Shown piece by piece: positions 7,995 to 17,514 of a stretch of 47,657 nt of DNA. The position numbers and the translations under genes are program-made. The notes beneath the pieces are model-generated. The model was given only the letters and a program-made list of their open reading frames with translations. It ran no database searches and had not been told where the DNA came from. How positions within the stretch are numbered: position 1 is the stretch's first letter; every line of letters begins with the position of its first letter. Source of the stretch: CAZNFR01 sp964572225 (lineage in GTDB: Bacteria; Bacteroidota; Bacteroidia; Bacteroidales; GCA-2748055); assembly GCA_964572225.1 (NCBI GenBank), contig CAZNFR010000021.1, positions 1-47,657 on the forward strand, in the 5' to 3' direction.

Positions 7995-9380
7995 TCACTG
8001 CATTTTTTTTATTTCTTCCATTACTTTTCCTGCGAGATTATCGGCTTCCTGCACCGATTTATGTTCGGCATAAATTCGTATTATCGGTTCTGTATTGGAT
8101 TTTCTCAAGTGGACCCAGCCGCTTTCGAATTCGATCTTTACTCCGTCGGTATCATTAACAGGATAATCCCTGAATCTTTCCTTAATATTAGACAGCAGAT
8201 TGTCCAGATTCATTCCCTTATCCAATTGAATTTTATTTTTTGAAATAACGTAGCCCGGGTACTTCTTCTTTAATTCGGAAGGTTTCCTATCCGATTCCGC
8301 CAGATGAGAAAGGAAAAGGGCGATGCCTGCCAGGGCATCCCGCCCATAATGCAATTCGGGATAGATCACGCCTCCGTTGCCCTCACCTCCAATCACGCAA
8401 TTATGCGCCTTCATGGTTTCTACCACATTTACCTCACCCACCGCGGAGGCAAAATACTCCACCCCATAATTTCGGGAAATATCCTTAAGAGCGCGGGTTG
8501 AAGAAAGGTTGGAACAGGTATTCCCCGGAGTCTTTGAAAGGACATAATCGGCCACTGCAACCAGGGTGTACTCCTCCCCGAACATGGATCCGTCCTCATT
8601 GATGATCGCCAGACGGTCAACATCAGGATCAACCACAAAACCCAGATCGGCCCCTTCTTCAATAATCTTCGCTGCAATTTCGGTCAGGTTTTCGGGAAGG
8701 GGTTCGGGATTGTGCGGAAAATCACCGTTGGGTTCGGTATACAATTCGATTACTTCCTTTACCCCCAGTTCTTTGAGAAGATCAGGGATTATGATCCCTC
8801 CAACCGAATTCACACAATCCACCACTACCCTGAACCCGGCTTTACGGATCAGATCAGTATTCACGAGTGACAGGGACTTGATCATTTCAATATGCCTGTC
8901 AGCATAATCTTCGTTATAAGTAATTTTACCCAGTTTGTTCCAGGCCGTAAATTCGAACTCCTTTTTTTCTATGGTTGTCATTAGTTCCCGTCCATCCGAT
9001 GCACTAATGAATTCCCCTTTTTCATTTACCAGTTTAAGTGCATTCCATTCACCCGGGTTATGACTGGCGGTAAGGATAATTCCTCCATCGGCCTCTTCAA
9101 GGGGTACTGCCAATTCAACCGTGGGAGTCGTTGCAAGTCCAAGAAGGACTACATCGCTTCCCATGGCCATAAGGGTGCCGGTAACCAGTTGTTCCAACAT
9201 GGGACCAGATTTACGGGAATCCCTTCCGACCACGATCCTGATTTTTTCCTTCTGAGCCTTTTTCCTTATGAAACGTGCAAAGGCCGTGGTAAAACTGACG
9301 ATGTCAACCGGAGTCAGATTTTCACCGGGAATGCCCCCGATGGTACCTCTTATTCCCGAAATGGATGTTATTAGTGTCAT
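7995..9380 (-). CDS. glmM: Phosphoglucosamine mutase / phosphohexomutase
   Basis: A 461-residue alpha-D-phosphohexomutase. The Bacteroidetes members of this group are usually called GlmM, converting glucosamine-6-P to glucosamine-1-P for UDP-GlcNAc and peptidoglycan synthesis. Visible elements in order: SGIRGTIGG near the N-terminus; the phosphoserine loop TASHNP with Ser at about 106; the metal loop DPDVDRL with Asp 251, 253 and 255; the sugar-binding loop GGEGNGGVIYPELHYGRDAL; and the phosphate-binding RKSNTEPIIRIYAE near the C-terminus. Phosphomannomutase activity cannot be excluded from sequence alone. It is transcribed away from rluB, with 210 bases between them, and toward the efflux operon. 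Confidence 0.88.
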   Translation of the reverse strand: MTLITSISGIRGTIGGIPGENLTPVDIVSFTTAFARFIRKKAQKEKIRIVVGRDSRKSGPMLEQLVTGTLMAMGSDVVLLGLATTPTVELAVPLEEADGGIILTASHNPGEWNALKLVNEKGEFISASDGRELMTTIEKKEFEFTAWNKLGKITYNEDYADRHIEMIKSLSLVNTDLIRKAGFRVVVDCVNSVGGIIIPDLLKELGVKEVIELYTEPNGDFPHNPEPLPENLTEIAAKIIEEGADLGFVVDPDVDRLAIINEDGSMFGEEYTLVAVADYVLSKTPGNTCSNLSSTRALKDISRNYGVEYFASAVGEVNVVETMKAHNCVIGGEGNGGVIYPELHYGRDALAGIALFLSHLAESDRKPSELKKKYPGYVISKNKIQLDKGMNLDNLLSNIKERFRDYPVNDTDGVKIEFESGWVHLRKSNTEPIIRIYAEHKSVQEADNLAGKVMEEIKKMQ

Positions 9381-9529
9381 ATGCCTTATATTCCTTTAAT
9401 CCTTCTAAATTGGGCTTAAAGCTCTAAAAAAACTTTGCAGCAGAACATAAAAAAGAATAACTTGCAAGTAATAAAAAAAGCCGCTATTATAAAATTAATA
9501 TAATTCCCTCATATTTGAGTTTTTTCGAT

Positions 9530-9537
9530 TAATTTTG
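9530..9537 (+). promoter_or_regulatory. Candidate Bacteroidetes -7 element upstream of rluB
   Basis: TAATTTTG is a perfect match to the Bacteroidetes -7 consensus TAnnTTTG and lies 53 bases before the rluB ATG. A TTTG lies only 12 bases upstream of it, shorter than the usual spacing of about 19, so the -33 element is uncertain. Confidence 0.4.
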
Positions 9538-9590
9538 CCTGCTTAATTCAAATTAACTTTATAGTATATCAGTCCGTACCTTTTATTTCA

Positions 9591-10544
9591 ATGGATCAGA
9601 AAAAAAGAAAACGCAGACCCAGAAAGTCTGGCCCTGTAAAATCTGAGAAGGTTTTTACATCCTCGGCCGGAAAAAAGAGTGATTACACCCCCGGGCGTAA
9701 CAGTCATAAAGATCAGAAGCGCAAAGAACTGCGTTTTGATCCGGTCGTAAAAAAACCGGTTAAATCAGAAGAAGAAGGAATAGGCAGTGCCCCTGTGAAG
9801 AAGCCCTCCGATCCTCCAAAAAAAAAACAGGATAACCTTACACGCCTGAACAAGTTTGTTGCCAGTTCCGGGCTTTGCAGCCGCAGGGAAGCCGATGTTT
9901 TCATTAAGGAAGGAAAGATAACCGTGAATGATGAAGTGATCACGGAAATGGGTGTAAAGGTCAAGCCGGGAGATGTGGTAAAATACGAAGGAAAGGTAAT
10001 ATCTGCTGAGAAAAAAATTTATATTCTTCTGAATAAACCCAAAGACTACATAACCACGACCGATGATCCTGACGACCGTAAAAACGTTCTTGACCTGTTA
10101 GCAGATGCAGGGAAAAGCAGGGTATTTCCCGTAGGCAGGCTCGACCGCAACACAACAGGAGTATTGCTTCTTACCAACGACGGAGAGCTGACCTCAAAAC
10201 TGACCCATCCCAAGTACAACCAAAAAAAGATCTATCATGTTTTCCTGGATAAGAATCTGAAGGCCATGGACATGAAAAAACTGGCTTCGGGCATTACTCT
10301 TGAAGACGGTTTCATTAAACCTGACGGGATCAGTTATGTAAACCCTGATAATAAATCCGAGGTCGGTATTGAAATCCACTCCGGGCGCAACCGGATTGTA
10401 AGAAGGATCTTTGAATCCCAGGGGTATAATGTGGTTAAGCTCGACCGCGTGTTCTTTGCCGGCTTAACAAAAAAGAACCTTGCCAGGGGTAAATGGAGGT
10501 TCCTTACGGAAAAAGAGATCTCCATGCTAAAAATGTCCAGCTAA
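9591..10544 (+). CDS. rluB: 23S rRNA pseudouridine synthase, RluB type
   Basis: A 317-residue RNA-modifying enzyme. The first 80 residues are a Lys/Arg/Pro-rich, low-complexity extension (MDQKKRKRRPRKSGPVKSEK), probably disordered and RNA-binding; such extensions are common in Bacteroidetes homologues. An S4 RNA-binding domain follows (LNKFVASSGLCSRREADVFIKEGKITVN). The catalytic RsuA/RluB/E/F domain contains VFPVGRLDRNTTGVLLLTNDGEL, with the catalytic Asp in GRLDRNT, and SGRNRIVRRIFESQGY. RluB against RluE/RluF is decided by the S4 domain and overall architecture rather than by the active site. It starts a plus-strand set with era three bases downstream, fitting a ribosome-maturation operon. 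Confidence 0.9.
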   Translation: MDQKKRKRRPRKSGPVKSEKVFTSSAGKKSDYTPGRNSHKDQKRKELRFDPVVKKPVKSEEEGIGSAPVKKPSDPPKKKQDNLTRLNKFVASSGLCSRREADVFIKEGKITVNDEVITEMGVKVKPGDVVKYEGKVISAEKKIYILLNKPKDYITTTDDPDDRKNVLDLLADAGKSRVFPVGRLDRNTTGVLLLTNDGELTSKLTHPKYNQKKIYHVFLDKNLKAMDMKKLASGITLEDGFIKPDGISYVNPDNKSEVGIEIHSGRNRIVRRIFESQGYNVVKLDRVFFAGLTKKNLARGKWRFLTEKEISMLKMSS

Positions 10545-10547
10545 TTT

Positions 10548-11435
10548 ATGTCTGAGCAAAAACACAGATCCGGCTTTGTCAACATCATTGGGGAACCCAA
10601 CGTGGGTAAATCCACCCTTATGAACCTGATGCTGGGTCAAAAGCTTTCCATCATAACTTCCAAAGCTCAAACGACCCGCCATCGCATACACGGGATCCTC
10701 AATACTGAAGATTATCAGATCGTTTTTGCAGATACTCCGGGAATTCTTGAACCCGGATATAAGCTTCAGGAAGCTATGCTCAAAGCAGCCAGGTCGGCTC
10801 TGATCGATGCCGATATTCTGCTTTTTGTTACCGATGTTAAAAGAAAACCCGGACTGGAAGAATATTATGCCGGCAAAATCCGGAATGCCGGGATCCCGGT
10901 ATTCCTGGTGATGAATAAAATTGACCTGTGCAATCAGGAGGAACTGGAAAAACTACAGTCTGAATGGAAGGAGATCCTTCCCGATGCACTTTTTGTGCCG
11001 GTTTCAGCCAGGAAAGACTTTAATGTTCAAAACTTACTCACCCTCATTCTGGAGCAACTGCCGGAAGGCCCCCCCTACTATTCAAAAGAGGAAATTTCGG
11101 ACAAATCAGAACGGTTTTTTACCTCCGAGATCATTCGTGAAAAAATCCTTTTGCATTACCATCAGGAGGTTCCGTATTCGGTCGAGATCGAGATTGAATC
11201 CTTTCTGGAGGAAGAAAAAATGAACCGTATCTCAGCCATCATTTTTGTGGAAAGGGATAGTCAGAAGGCAATACTCATAGGTAAAAACGGAGAGTCCCTC
11301 AAGAAAGTGGGAACAGAATCCCGCCTGGAACTTGAAGAGTTCTTCGATAAAAAAGTATTTTTGTCCCTTCATGTAAAAGTGAAAAAGGACTGGAGAAACA
11401 ATGAAAAGTCACTCCGGGACCTCGGTTATCATTAA
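10548..11435 (+). CDS. era: GTPase Era
   Basis: A 295-residue GTPase that binds the 3' end of 16S rRNA and helps 30S maturation. The G1 loop is GEPNVGKST (residues 15-23; the usual second residue is Arg or Asn). The other motifs are DTPG (G3), MNKIDL (G4) and VSARKD (G5). The C-terminal KH domain is present, with the KH loop ILIGKNGESLKKVGTESR and the closing FLSLHVKVKKDWRNN. Length and order are those of typical Era. It sits three bases after rluB and 11 bases before der, so the three genes are probably one transcript. Confidence 0.97.
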   Translation: MSEQKHRSGFVNIIGEPNVGKSTLMNLMLGQKLSIITSKAQTTRHRIHGILNTEDYQIVFADTPGILEPGYKLQEAMLKAARSALIDADILLFVTDVKRKPGLEEYYAGKIRNAGIPVFLVMNKIDLCNQEELEKLQSEWKEILPDALFVPVSARKDFNVQNLLTLILEQLPEGPPYYSKEEISDKSERFFTSEIIREKILLHYHQEVPYSVEIEIESFLEEEKMNRISAIIFVERDSQKAILIGKNGESLKKVGTESRLELEEFFDKKVFLSLHVKVKKDWRNNEKSLRDLGYH

Positions 11436-11446
11436 ATCCAATCTGA

Positions 11447-12751
11447 ATGCCAAGAATTGCAGCCATCGTGGGACGTCCCAACGTGGGTAAATCCACATTT
11501 TTCAACCGTTTATCTGAAACCCGCAGCGCCATTGTCCATGAAACCAGCGGAGTTACTCGTGACCGGCATTATGGAAAGGCTTACTGGAAGGGAGTGGAAT
11601 TCTCTGTGATCGATTCAGGAGGGTATGTTGCCAATTCGGAAGATATTTTCGAAGAGGAGATTAATCGACAGGTAATGCTAGCCATTGAGGAATCGGATAT
11701 CATCCTCTTCCTCGTGGATGTAATGAATGGGATCACGGATCTGGACAATGCCATTGCGGAGATTCTCCGAAAATCGGGCAAAAAAATATTTCTGGTGGTA
11801 AACAAGGTTGACGATTCCTCAAAATTGCCGGATATTCATGAATTTCATAAACTCGGACTGGGTGAACTTTACCCGGTTTCTTCGGTGAACGGAAGTGGTA
11901 CCGGTGAACTGCTGGACGAACTGGTAGAAAATTTTGATCCTGAACCTCAGGTGGAGAATGACGAACTTCCAAGATTTGCAGTGATTGGACGACCCAATGT
12001 TGGAAAGTCATCTCTCATCAATGCCCTGTTGGATGAGGACCGGAACATTGTAACTCCCGTGGCAGGGACCACCCGTGATTCCGTGGAAACCCGTTTCAAT
12101 AAATTCAATCACGATTTTTACATCATCGACACTGCGGGTTTGCGCAAAAAATCAAAAGTAAGTGATGATCTGGAGTTTTACTCGGTTATGCGATCGGTTC
12201 GATCCATTGAACGTTCCGATGTATGCCTACTGCTTTTGGATGCCACCCGTGGAATCGAAGGTCAGGATATTAATATCTTCCGACTCACAGAAAGGAACCG
12301 GAAAGGAGTGGTTGTTCTTGTGAACAAGTGGGACCTGGTTGAAAAAGACAGCAAAACAGCCCTGGAATACGAAAAGATGCTAAAACAACGTCTGGAGCCT
12401 TACGAGGATGTGCCCATAATCTTCACCTCCGCTATCACAAAACTCAGACTTCAAAAGGTTTTGGATATCGCTATGGAGGTTTATGAAAACCGAAAAAAGA
12501 AGATCCCTACTTCCAGGCTTAATGAGGTAATGTTGAATGCAATTGAAGCCTATCACCCCCCGGCAGTAAAGGGCAAATTCATTAAAATCAAATATGTAAC
12601 CCAGTTGAGAACCCATGCCCCCAGTTTTGCCTTTTTCTGTAACCTTCCGCAGTATGTAAAAGAACCTTACCGAAGATATCTTGAAAATCAGTTACGAAAA
12701 AATTTTAATTTCACAGGAGTTCCGATTCAAATCTTTTTCCGTAAGAAATAA
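11447..12751 (+). CDS. der: Ribosome biogenesis GTPase Der (EngA)
   Basis: A 434-residue protein with the diagnostic two tandem G domains, acting in 50S subunit assembly. Domain 1: GRPNVGKSTFFNRL, the switch segment SGVTRDRHYG, DSGGY at the G3 position and NKVD. Domain 2: GRPNVGKSSLINAL, GTTRDSVET, DTAGLRKK and NKWDLVEK. The C-terminal KH-like domain runs from about residue 350 and ends with PIQIFFRKK. It follows era by 11 bases in the rluB-era-der set. Confidence 0.97.
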   Translation: MPRIAAIVGRPNVGKSTFFNRLSETRSAIVHETSGVTRDRHYGKAYWKGVEFSVIDSGGYVANSEDIFEEEINRQVMLAIEESDIILFLVDVMNGITDLDNAIAEILRKSGKKIFLVVNKVDDSSKLPDIHEFHKLGLGELYPVSSVNGSGTGELLDELVENFDPEPQVENDELPRFAVIGRPNVGKSSLINALLDEDRNIVTPVAGTTRDSVETRFNKFNHDFYIIDTAGLRKKSKVSDDLEFYSVMRSVRSIERSDVCLLLLDATRGIEGQDINIFRLTERNRKGVVVLVNKWDLVEKDSKTALEYEKMLKQRLEPYEDVPIIFTSAITKLRLQKVLDIAMEVYENRKKKIPTSRLNEVMLNAIEAYHPPAVKGKFIKIKYVTQLRTHAPSFAFFCNLPQYVKEPYRRYLENQLRKNFNFTGVPIQIFFRKK

Positions 12752-12797
12752 ACTTTTAGCATAATTTTTGCGTTTGTTATTTGAAATTCAGGCCTTA

Positions 12798-13328
12798 ATG
12801 AAAAGACTACTATTTTTACCATTGGCATTGATCCTGCTTATTCTGGCAATTGCTTCATGCGAGGAAATACAGTCGTATCCCGATGAACCCAGAATAAACT
12901 ACGAATCGTTCAGCCTGTTTATTACCACCGATGCACTTGGAAATGAATTTCTCCTTGGCAGAATGTCCTTTGAATTTATCGACGGTGATGGTAACATTGG
13001 GATGGTCGCACCCGAAAGCACCAATATCGATGATTCCCTGAAATACAACTTATTTATGAGCTTGTATGACTTTAAAGATGGAGAATTCCAAAAAATTGAG
13101 GACCTGGAATCGCAGAATTTCAGGATTCCCTTTATTGAGAGAACCGGTCAGAATAAAACCCTAAAGGGTACCATAACGGTGGATCTTGAATATAAGAATT
13201 TTCAGTATGACACTATTTTTTACACTTTTTACATTACCGATCGTGATTTCAACCGGAGCAATACCGATACTACAGAAGTGGTAATAGTGGCAGAACCAGA
13301 AGAGGAAGATATTCCCTTATTTCGTTGA
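12798..13328 (+). CDS. Small lipoprotein, unknown function
   Basis: About 176 residues. The ATG at 12798 is preferred because it opens directly into a lipoprotein signal (MKRLLFLPLALILLILAIASC, lipobox IASC); an in-frame start at 12768 would add ten residues. The mature part is acidic and beta-rich, with FEFIDGDGNIGM and FYITDRDFNRSNTDTTEVVI. Similar proteins with an FxDGDGDIG-like motif are common Bacteroidetes surface or periplasmic lipoproteins, but I know no function. It follows der by 46 bases. TAATTTTTG in that gap resembles a -7 element with one extra base, so it may have its own promoter. Its end is 23 bases from the convergent sensor gene. Confidence 0.75.
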   Translation: MKRLLFLPLALILLILAIASCEEIQSYPDEPRINYESFSLFITTDALGNEFLLGRMSFEFIDGDGNIGMVAPESTNIDDSLKYNLFMSLYDFKDGEFQKIEDLESQNFRIPFIERTGQNKTLKGTITVDLEYKNFQYDTIFYTFYITDRDFNRSNTDTTEVVIVAEPEEEDIPLFR

Positions 13329-13351
13329 ATTACAGAATTTAACCTGTTAGC

Positions 13352-16300
13352 TTAGATTTTTATCCCCATAAACAGTACGTCGTCTACCTGCTCCAGATCT
13401 TCTTTCCAGAGCATAAAATTGCTTTTCACATAGTTATACTGTTCATCCATGGGTTTATCGTGAATATCCCTGAGCAGGTTTTTAAGGCGGACCATTTTGA
13501 ATTTCTTTCCCAAAGGCCCTCCGAACTGATCAGGATAACCGTCTGAGAACATGTAGATCAGATCACCCTTGGAAAGCTGGAATCCTTCATTACGGAAGGT
13601 CTTTTCTTCAACTTCTTCATCGAATCTGCCTCCGACGGAATTCCTGGATCCTTTCACATAGACCTGTTCACCATCAATGTAAAGAATGATGGGACGCATC
13701 GCTGAGGCCACCCTGAGATAGTTGGTTCTGAGGTCGATTTCGGCAACGATAATATCCATCCCGTCATTGGATTTCTCTGCATCCAGGTTCTGGTTAAGGG
13801 CTTCCTGTATCTCACGGTCGAGCGTGTCAAGAATTTCGGATGGGGAACTTACTTCAGGACGGGAGCAAATATCCTTGATGAGAGTGGTCCCAATCATGGA
13901 CATGAATGCACCGGGGACTCCATGACCGGTTGAATCGGCACAAACGATCACAAACTTGTTGCCCCAGACTTTATCATACCAGTAAAAGTCGCCGCTCACA
14001 ATATCCCTTGGCTGATAAAACACAAAGCTGCCGGAGAAGGTCCCTTCCAGCCGTTTTACCGGGGGTAATATACTTGCCTGAATACGTTGGGCATAGTTGA
14101 TGCTATCGGTAATATCCCGGTTCTTGTTCTCGATCTCTTCTTTCTGCATCATTACCTCACGGGTCCTTTCGTCGAGTGCTTTTTGAAGATATTCCTGTAT
14201 CTGCTTTTGCCGTCTTTCACGAACCTTGATGATTATGTATACGGTAGCAATCAGAATTAAAATGACCGAAAGGATAAACCACCAGGTTTTCCAGATTGGG
14301 ATCTTCACACTGATTTTCAGGGTGAGAGGTTCGGTAGTGCAAATACCGCTTTCGTCGCAGGCACGAAGCATAAAGGTATAATTTCCATCTTCAACCCGTG
14401 AATAGTTTACATAGGGTACCGGCGAAGGTTCGGACCAGTCATCATACCCATCCAGCTTGTACTGATAGAGTACTTCTTCAGGATTTTTCAGGTTTATACC
14501 CACAAATTCTATACGTATCTTGTAGATTCCATAGGGAAGGTCCACCGGCTCTGTAAAATCGTATTCTTCATCCGATATTTCAAGGGATGTAATACTCAGA
14601 ATGGGGGCAACGCTATCGGGCTTATCCTGGAAAGGGTCATATTGAATTACACCCAGTGAACTTCCGAAAAGTAACTTATCTGAGGTACTTATAATGACCG
14701 CGTTTTCATTAAAATCTGCAAGAATACCCTGTTTCAGACTGAATACTTCTATATTATTGCGGTCAGGATTGATGCGACTGAGACCCTGCCTGTGGCCGAT
14801 CCAGATATTCCCATTAATATCTTCGGCGATACTGTATCCAAAATTTGAACGAAGGCCTTCATTGGTGGAATAATAACCCGGACTGTCTTTCTTAAATTCA
14901 AAAACCCCGTCTCCATTGGTTACAGCCCAGAGATCTCCCTTGCTGTCTTCCGTTATGGAGATGAATTCCAGTTCGGAAGGGATATCTATTTGAAGTTCAT
15001 CTGCCTGCGACAAGCTGTAAAGACCGTTACTTCTGGTTGCTATCCAGAGATTTCCCGAGGAGTCGAGAAACAGGCTTCTCACCTTGTTATGCGGCAGGAG
15101 GTCTATGGTTGTATAATGCTTTCTTTCTCCTGTGGGGAGTATAAAGCGAAATACCCCACCATTGGTTGCAATCCACAGGGAATCTTCCAATCCGGTTATG
15201 TCATTCACTGAATTTTCCAGTGTATTTTGGGAGCGGAAGTACCGGGTTGCGCTCAAAGTGTTTTTGTTGATCCTGTACAAACCACTTCTAACCGTACCTG
15301 CCCAAACCCATCCGTTTCCGTCATAGTAGAGTGATTGAATCCTGTCGGTGGGTAATCCTTTACCACTGCCGATAAAAGTCTCGTTTTTTCCCGAAAGATC
15401 CGTAACCAGAATACCGTTCTCCCCTCCCAGCCAATATTGATCGCCCACCTGTGTCAGCGAAAGAACACTCTCACCAAATTCCTGGTTATTAGGTACATAA
15501 AAACGAAGCGACTGTTCTTTCAGAACGCTGAGTCCGGCTCCAAAGCTGCCAAACCAGATATTGCCTTCAATGTCGGCAAATATTTCTTCAATATAGCCAC
15601 TGGTCAGTCCGTTATCCTGGTTGTACTGAGCAATACGGATATAATTGTCCGCCTCCGAAGAATATTCAAGGCGGAATATACCGTCACCACCCGAGGCGAT
15701 CCAGAGGTTTTCGTCCGGATCCTTATAAATATCGGTTACATCTGTATATTGAAGCCCAAGTTCCTCTCCGATCTTCTCAATTACATAAGACTGAATATCA
15801 GCGCCATGGGTTGTCAGGAAATAAAGCCCCATATCTTCTGTTCCGATATAAAAATCATTCTCCTCACCTTCCCTGGCGATCACATGTACATTCGAGTAGG
15901 GGATATCTTCGAACCTCCCGATAAGTTCAACTCCGGAATCATCGGTTAGAAACCGAAAGAGAAAAAGACCATCGAAGGTTCCGATCAGAAGGTCATCTTC
16001 CAGGGTTACTTCAAGGGAGGAGATGAATTGGCCTTCAATCCCTTTTAGGAAATACTGCAATTCAAATTGCTCGTTTATTCTGATCAGTCCTTTATTCTGG
16101 GTAGCTGCAATGATCCTTCCTCTCGAGTCTTCGCTAATGGCATTTATGGCACTCAGGTAATCTTCCCTGGGAATGATGAGGCGGAAAACATTTTCATCCA
16201 ATACAGCGATTTGTCCGTTATCAAATCCGAACCAGATCCTCTCCCGGCTGTCTCTGAAACTGGATTTAACGGGAGTGGAAGGAAGGGTATCCCCTCTGAA

Positions 16301-16549
16301 CTCCGAATCAAAAACCAGTCCGTTAAAGCGGCAGACACCTTCGCCTGTGCCAAGCCACAAATAACCATCTTCATCCTGTACAACATTATAAATGAAATTA
16401 TCGCAGAGGCCATTTACGGTACCATAGTTTAAAAACCGGTAATTTTGTGCCTCAGCATTGAAAAAAATGAAAAGGAATAAGACAAGTAATAAGATATTTC
16501 TGGTACGATTCACAAATACAAATTTATTCGTTTCCTGATTTACGAACAC
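13352..16549 (-). CDS. Two-component-propeller sensor fused to SpoIIE-type phosphatase
   Basis: A 1065-residue trans-envelope sensor. After a signal segment, residues about 30-690 consist of many roughly 45-residue regulator-propeller repeats (DEDGYLWLGTGEGVCRFNG, DSSGNLWIATRSNGLYSL), forecasting two seven-bladed beta-propellers in the periplasm. A Y_Y_Y-type Ig-like domain follows (LDGYDDWSEPSPVPYVNYSRVEDGNYTFMLRA). One membrane helix lies at about 756-775, then a coiled coil (780-825). The cytoplasmic SpoIIE/PP2C domain has metal-site residues in VSGDFYW (Asp 854), ADSTGHGVPGAFMS (Asp 872), FSDGYPDQ (Asp 993) and VDDV. No histidine kinase or receiver domain is present. The output is probably Ser/Thr dephosphorylation of an anti-sigma-antagonist-like partner. 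The start ATG at 16549 overlaps the upstream gene by 26 bases; a GTG at 16513 is an alternative. Confidence 0.92.
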   Translation of the reverse strand: MFVNQETNKFVFVNRTRNILLLVLFLFIFFNAEAQNYRFLNYGTVNGLCDNFIYNVVQDEDGYLWLGTGEGVCRFNGLVFDSEFRGDTLPSTPVKSSFRDSRERIWFGFDNGQIAVLDENVFRLIIPREDYLSAINAISEDSRGRIIAATQNKGLIRINEQFELQYFLKGIEGQFISSLEVTLEDDLLIGTFDGLFLFRFLTDDSGVELIGRFEDIPYSNVHVIAREGEENDFYIGTEDMGLYFLTTHGADIQSYVIEKIGEELGLQYTDVTDIYKDPDENLWIASGGDGIFRLEYSSEADNYIRIAQYNQDNGLTSGYIEEIFADIEGNIWFGSFGAGLSVLKEQSLRFYVPNNQEFGESVLSLTQVGDQYWLGGENGILVTDLSGKNETFIGSGKGLPTDRIQSLYYDGNGWVWAGTVRSGLYRINKNTLSATRYFRSQNTLENSVNDITGLEDSLWIATNGGVFRFILPTGERKHYTTIDLLPHNKVRSLFLDSSGNLWIATRSNGLYSLSQADELQIDIPSELEFISITEDSKGDLWAVTNGDGVFEFKKDSPGYYSTNEGLRSNFGYSIAEDINGNIWIGHRQGLSRINPDRNNIEVFSLKQGILADFNENAVIISTSDKLLFGSSLGVIQYDPFQDKPDSVAPILSITSLEISDEEYDFTEPVDLPYGIYKIRIEFVGINLKNPEEVLYQYKLDGYDDWSEPSPVPYVNYSRVEDGNYTFMLRACDESGICTTEPLTLKISVKIPIWKTWWFILSVILILIATVYIIIKVRERRQKQIQEYLQKALDERTREVMMQKEEIENKNRDITDSINYAQRIQASILPPVKRLEGTFSGSFVFYQPRDIVSGDFYWYDKVWGNKFVIVCADSTGHGVPGAFMSMIGTTLIKDICSRPEVSSPSEILDTLDREIQEALNQNLDAEKSNDGMDIIVAEIDLRTNYLRVASAMRPIILYIDGEQVYVKGSRNSVGGRFDEEVEEKTFRNEGFQLSKGDLIYMFSDGYPDQFGGPLGKKFKMVRLKNLLRDIHDKPMDEQYNYVKSNFMLWKEDLEQVDDVLFMGIKI

Positions 16550-17501
16550 CGATACTATACTTATATTTCGGAACTCCCCCGATGGGACTGGTAAAAAATT
16601 CGAGATTTCGATTATACTGGTTCTTTACATAAATTACCACATTGTTATTCCTAACGGTTGGCGGATTTTTCTTCTTGATAAACTGAATATCGAGGGAGGT
16701 ATTTATTTCTTCGTCGTAAATCTTAAATTCGCTCATGTCCCAGCTATCTTCGGCAGATACCTTACCCAGTTGACCTTTTCTTGCGACCGACACGATACGG
16801 ATAAATCCATCGTTATCCCAGTCAAAGTTAGACATTCTGATGGATATGGTTTCTGAGTCCACATAGGGATAGATGTGAGAAACCTGTTCAACTTCGTCGT
16901 GCATACGGAAGGAATATTCGTAGGCAAAGGCGTTGGCACCTTCAATGGAAATTCTTTCATCAGGAGAGCTACTGATATAATACTGGTAAAGGTTTCCGTC
17001 GTCGCCGGTTATCCCTTCACTTATCATTTTCAATACATTGCCATCGTACTTCTCAACATATTCTCCTTCGGTAGGATTGAAAGGTCCGAAAACATACCAG
17101 TTATCGTCGTACCTCGGGTCTTCCCCGAATGTCTTGGAGGCCAGAAGGGTCCCGCTTTTATAATTTCCAATGGGATCAGTTCCCTGGGCATCCTCTTCCG
17201 ACCAGCATCCTTCACCTCCGTAAATGGAATAATTGATCCTGGTATTCCAAATTCCATTTATTTCATCGACTTTTCCTCCAATATCCGGGTCATAAACCCA
17301 AATAAAAACCGGTTTGGAATAGTCCTTTGGGAAAAGAAAAAAGAAAGTCTGGGAAAAATCGTCGTCCCCCCAGCTGGTTTCTGCTGAAGGACCGAAAGTC
17401 ATAAGGTATGGAATATTCTCCTCAATGTTAGGAACGGGTTGTCCGTACAACCCGTAAGAAAGCACAAGGATAAGGGAGAAGAATAGTATTTTTAATCTCA
17501 T
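16524..17501 (-). CDS. Exported protein of unknown function
   Basis: 325 residues with a signal peptide (MRLKILFFSLILVLSYGLYGQ) cleaved near GQPVP. I do not recognise a domain. The mature protein is acidic and rich in aromatic residues, Gly, Asp and Asn, with beta-strand-like stretches (FVFLFPKDYSKPVFIWVYDP-like segment at about 52-72, DDNWYVFGPFNPTEGEYVEK, IRMSNFDWDNDGFIRIVSVARKG). The cysteine at about residue 98 is the only one I noticed. It lies between a PKD protein and the propeller-phosphatase sensor, 80 bases downstream of the first and overlapping the second by 26 bases. A role as ligand, partner or secreted cargo linked to the sensor is conceivable, but it is only a context guess. 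Confidence 0.65.
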   Translation of the reverse strand: MRLKILFFSLILVLSYGLYGQPVPNIEENIPYLMTFGPSAETSWGDDDFSQTFFFLFPKDYSKPVFIWVYDPDIGGKVDEINGIWNTRINYSIYGGEGCWSEEDAQGTDPIGNYKSGTLLASKTFGEDPRYDDNWYVFGPFNPTEGEYVEKYDGNVLKMISEGITGDDGNLYQYYISSSPDERISIEGANAFAYEYSFRMHDEVEQVSHIYPYVDSETISIRMSNFDWDNDGFIRIVSVARKGQLGKVSAEDSWDMSEFKIYDEEINTSLDIQFIKKKNPPTVRNNNVVIYVKNQYNRNLEFFTSPIGGVPKYKYSIGVRKSGNE

Positions 17502-17514
17502 ATTGATCTAGTTA

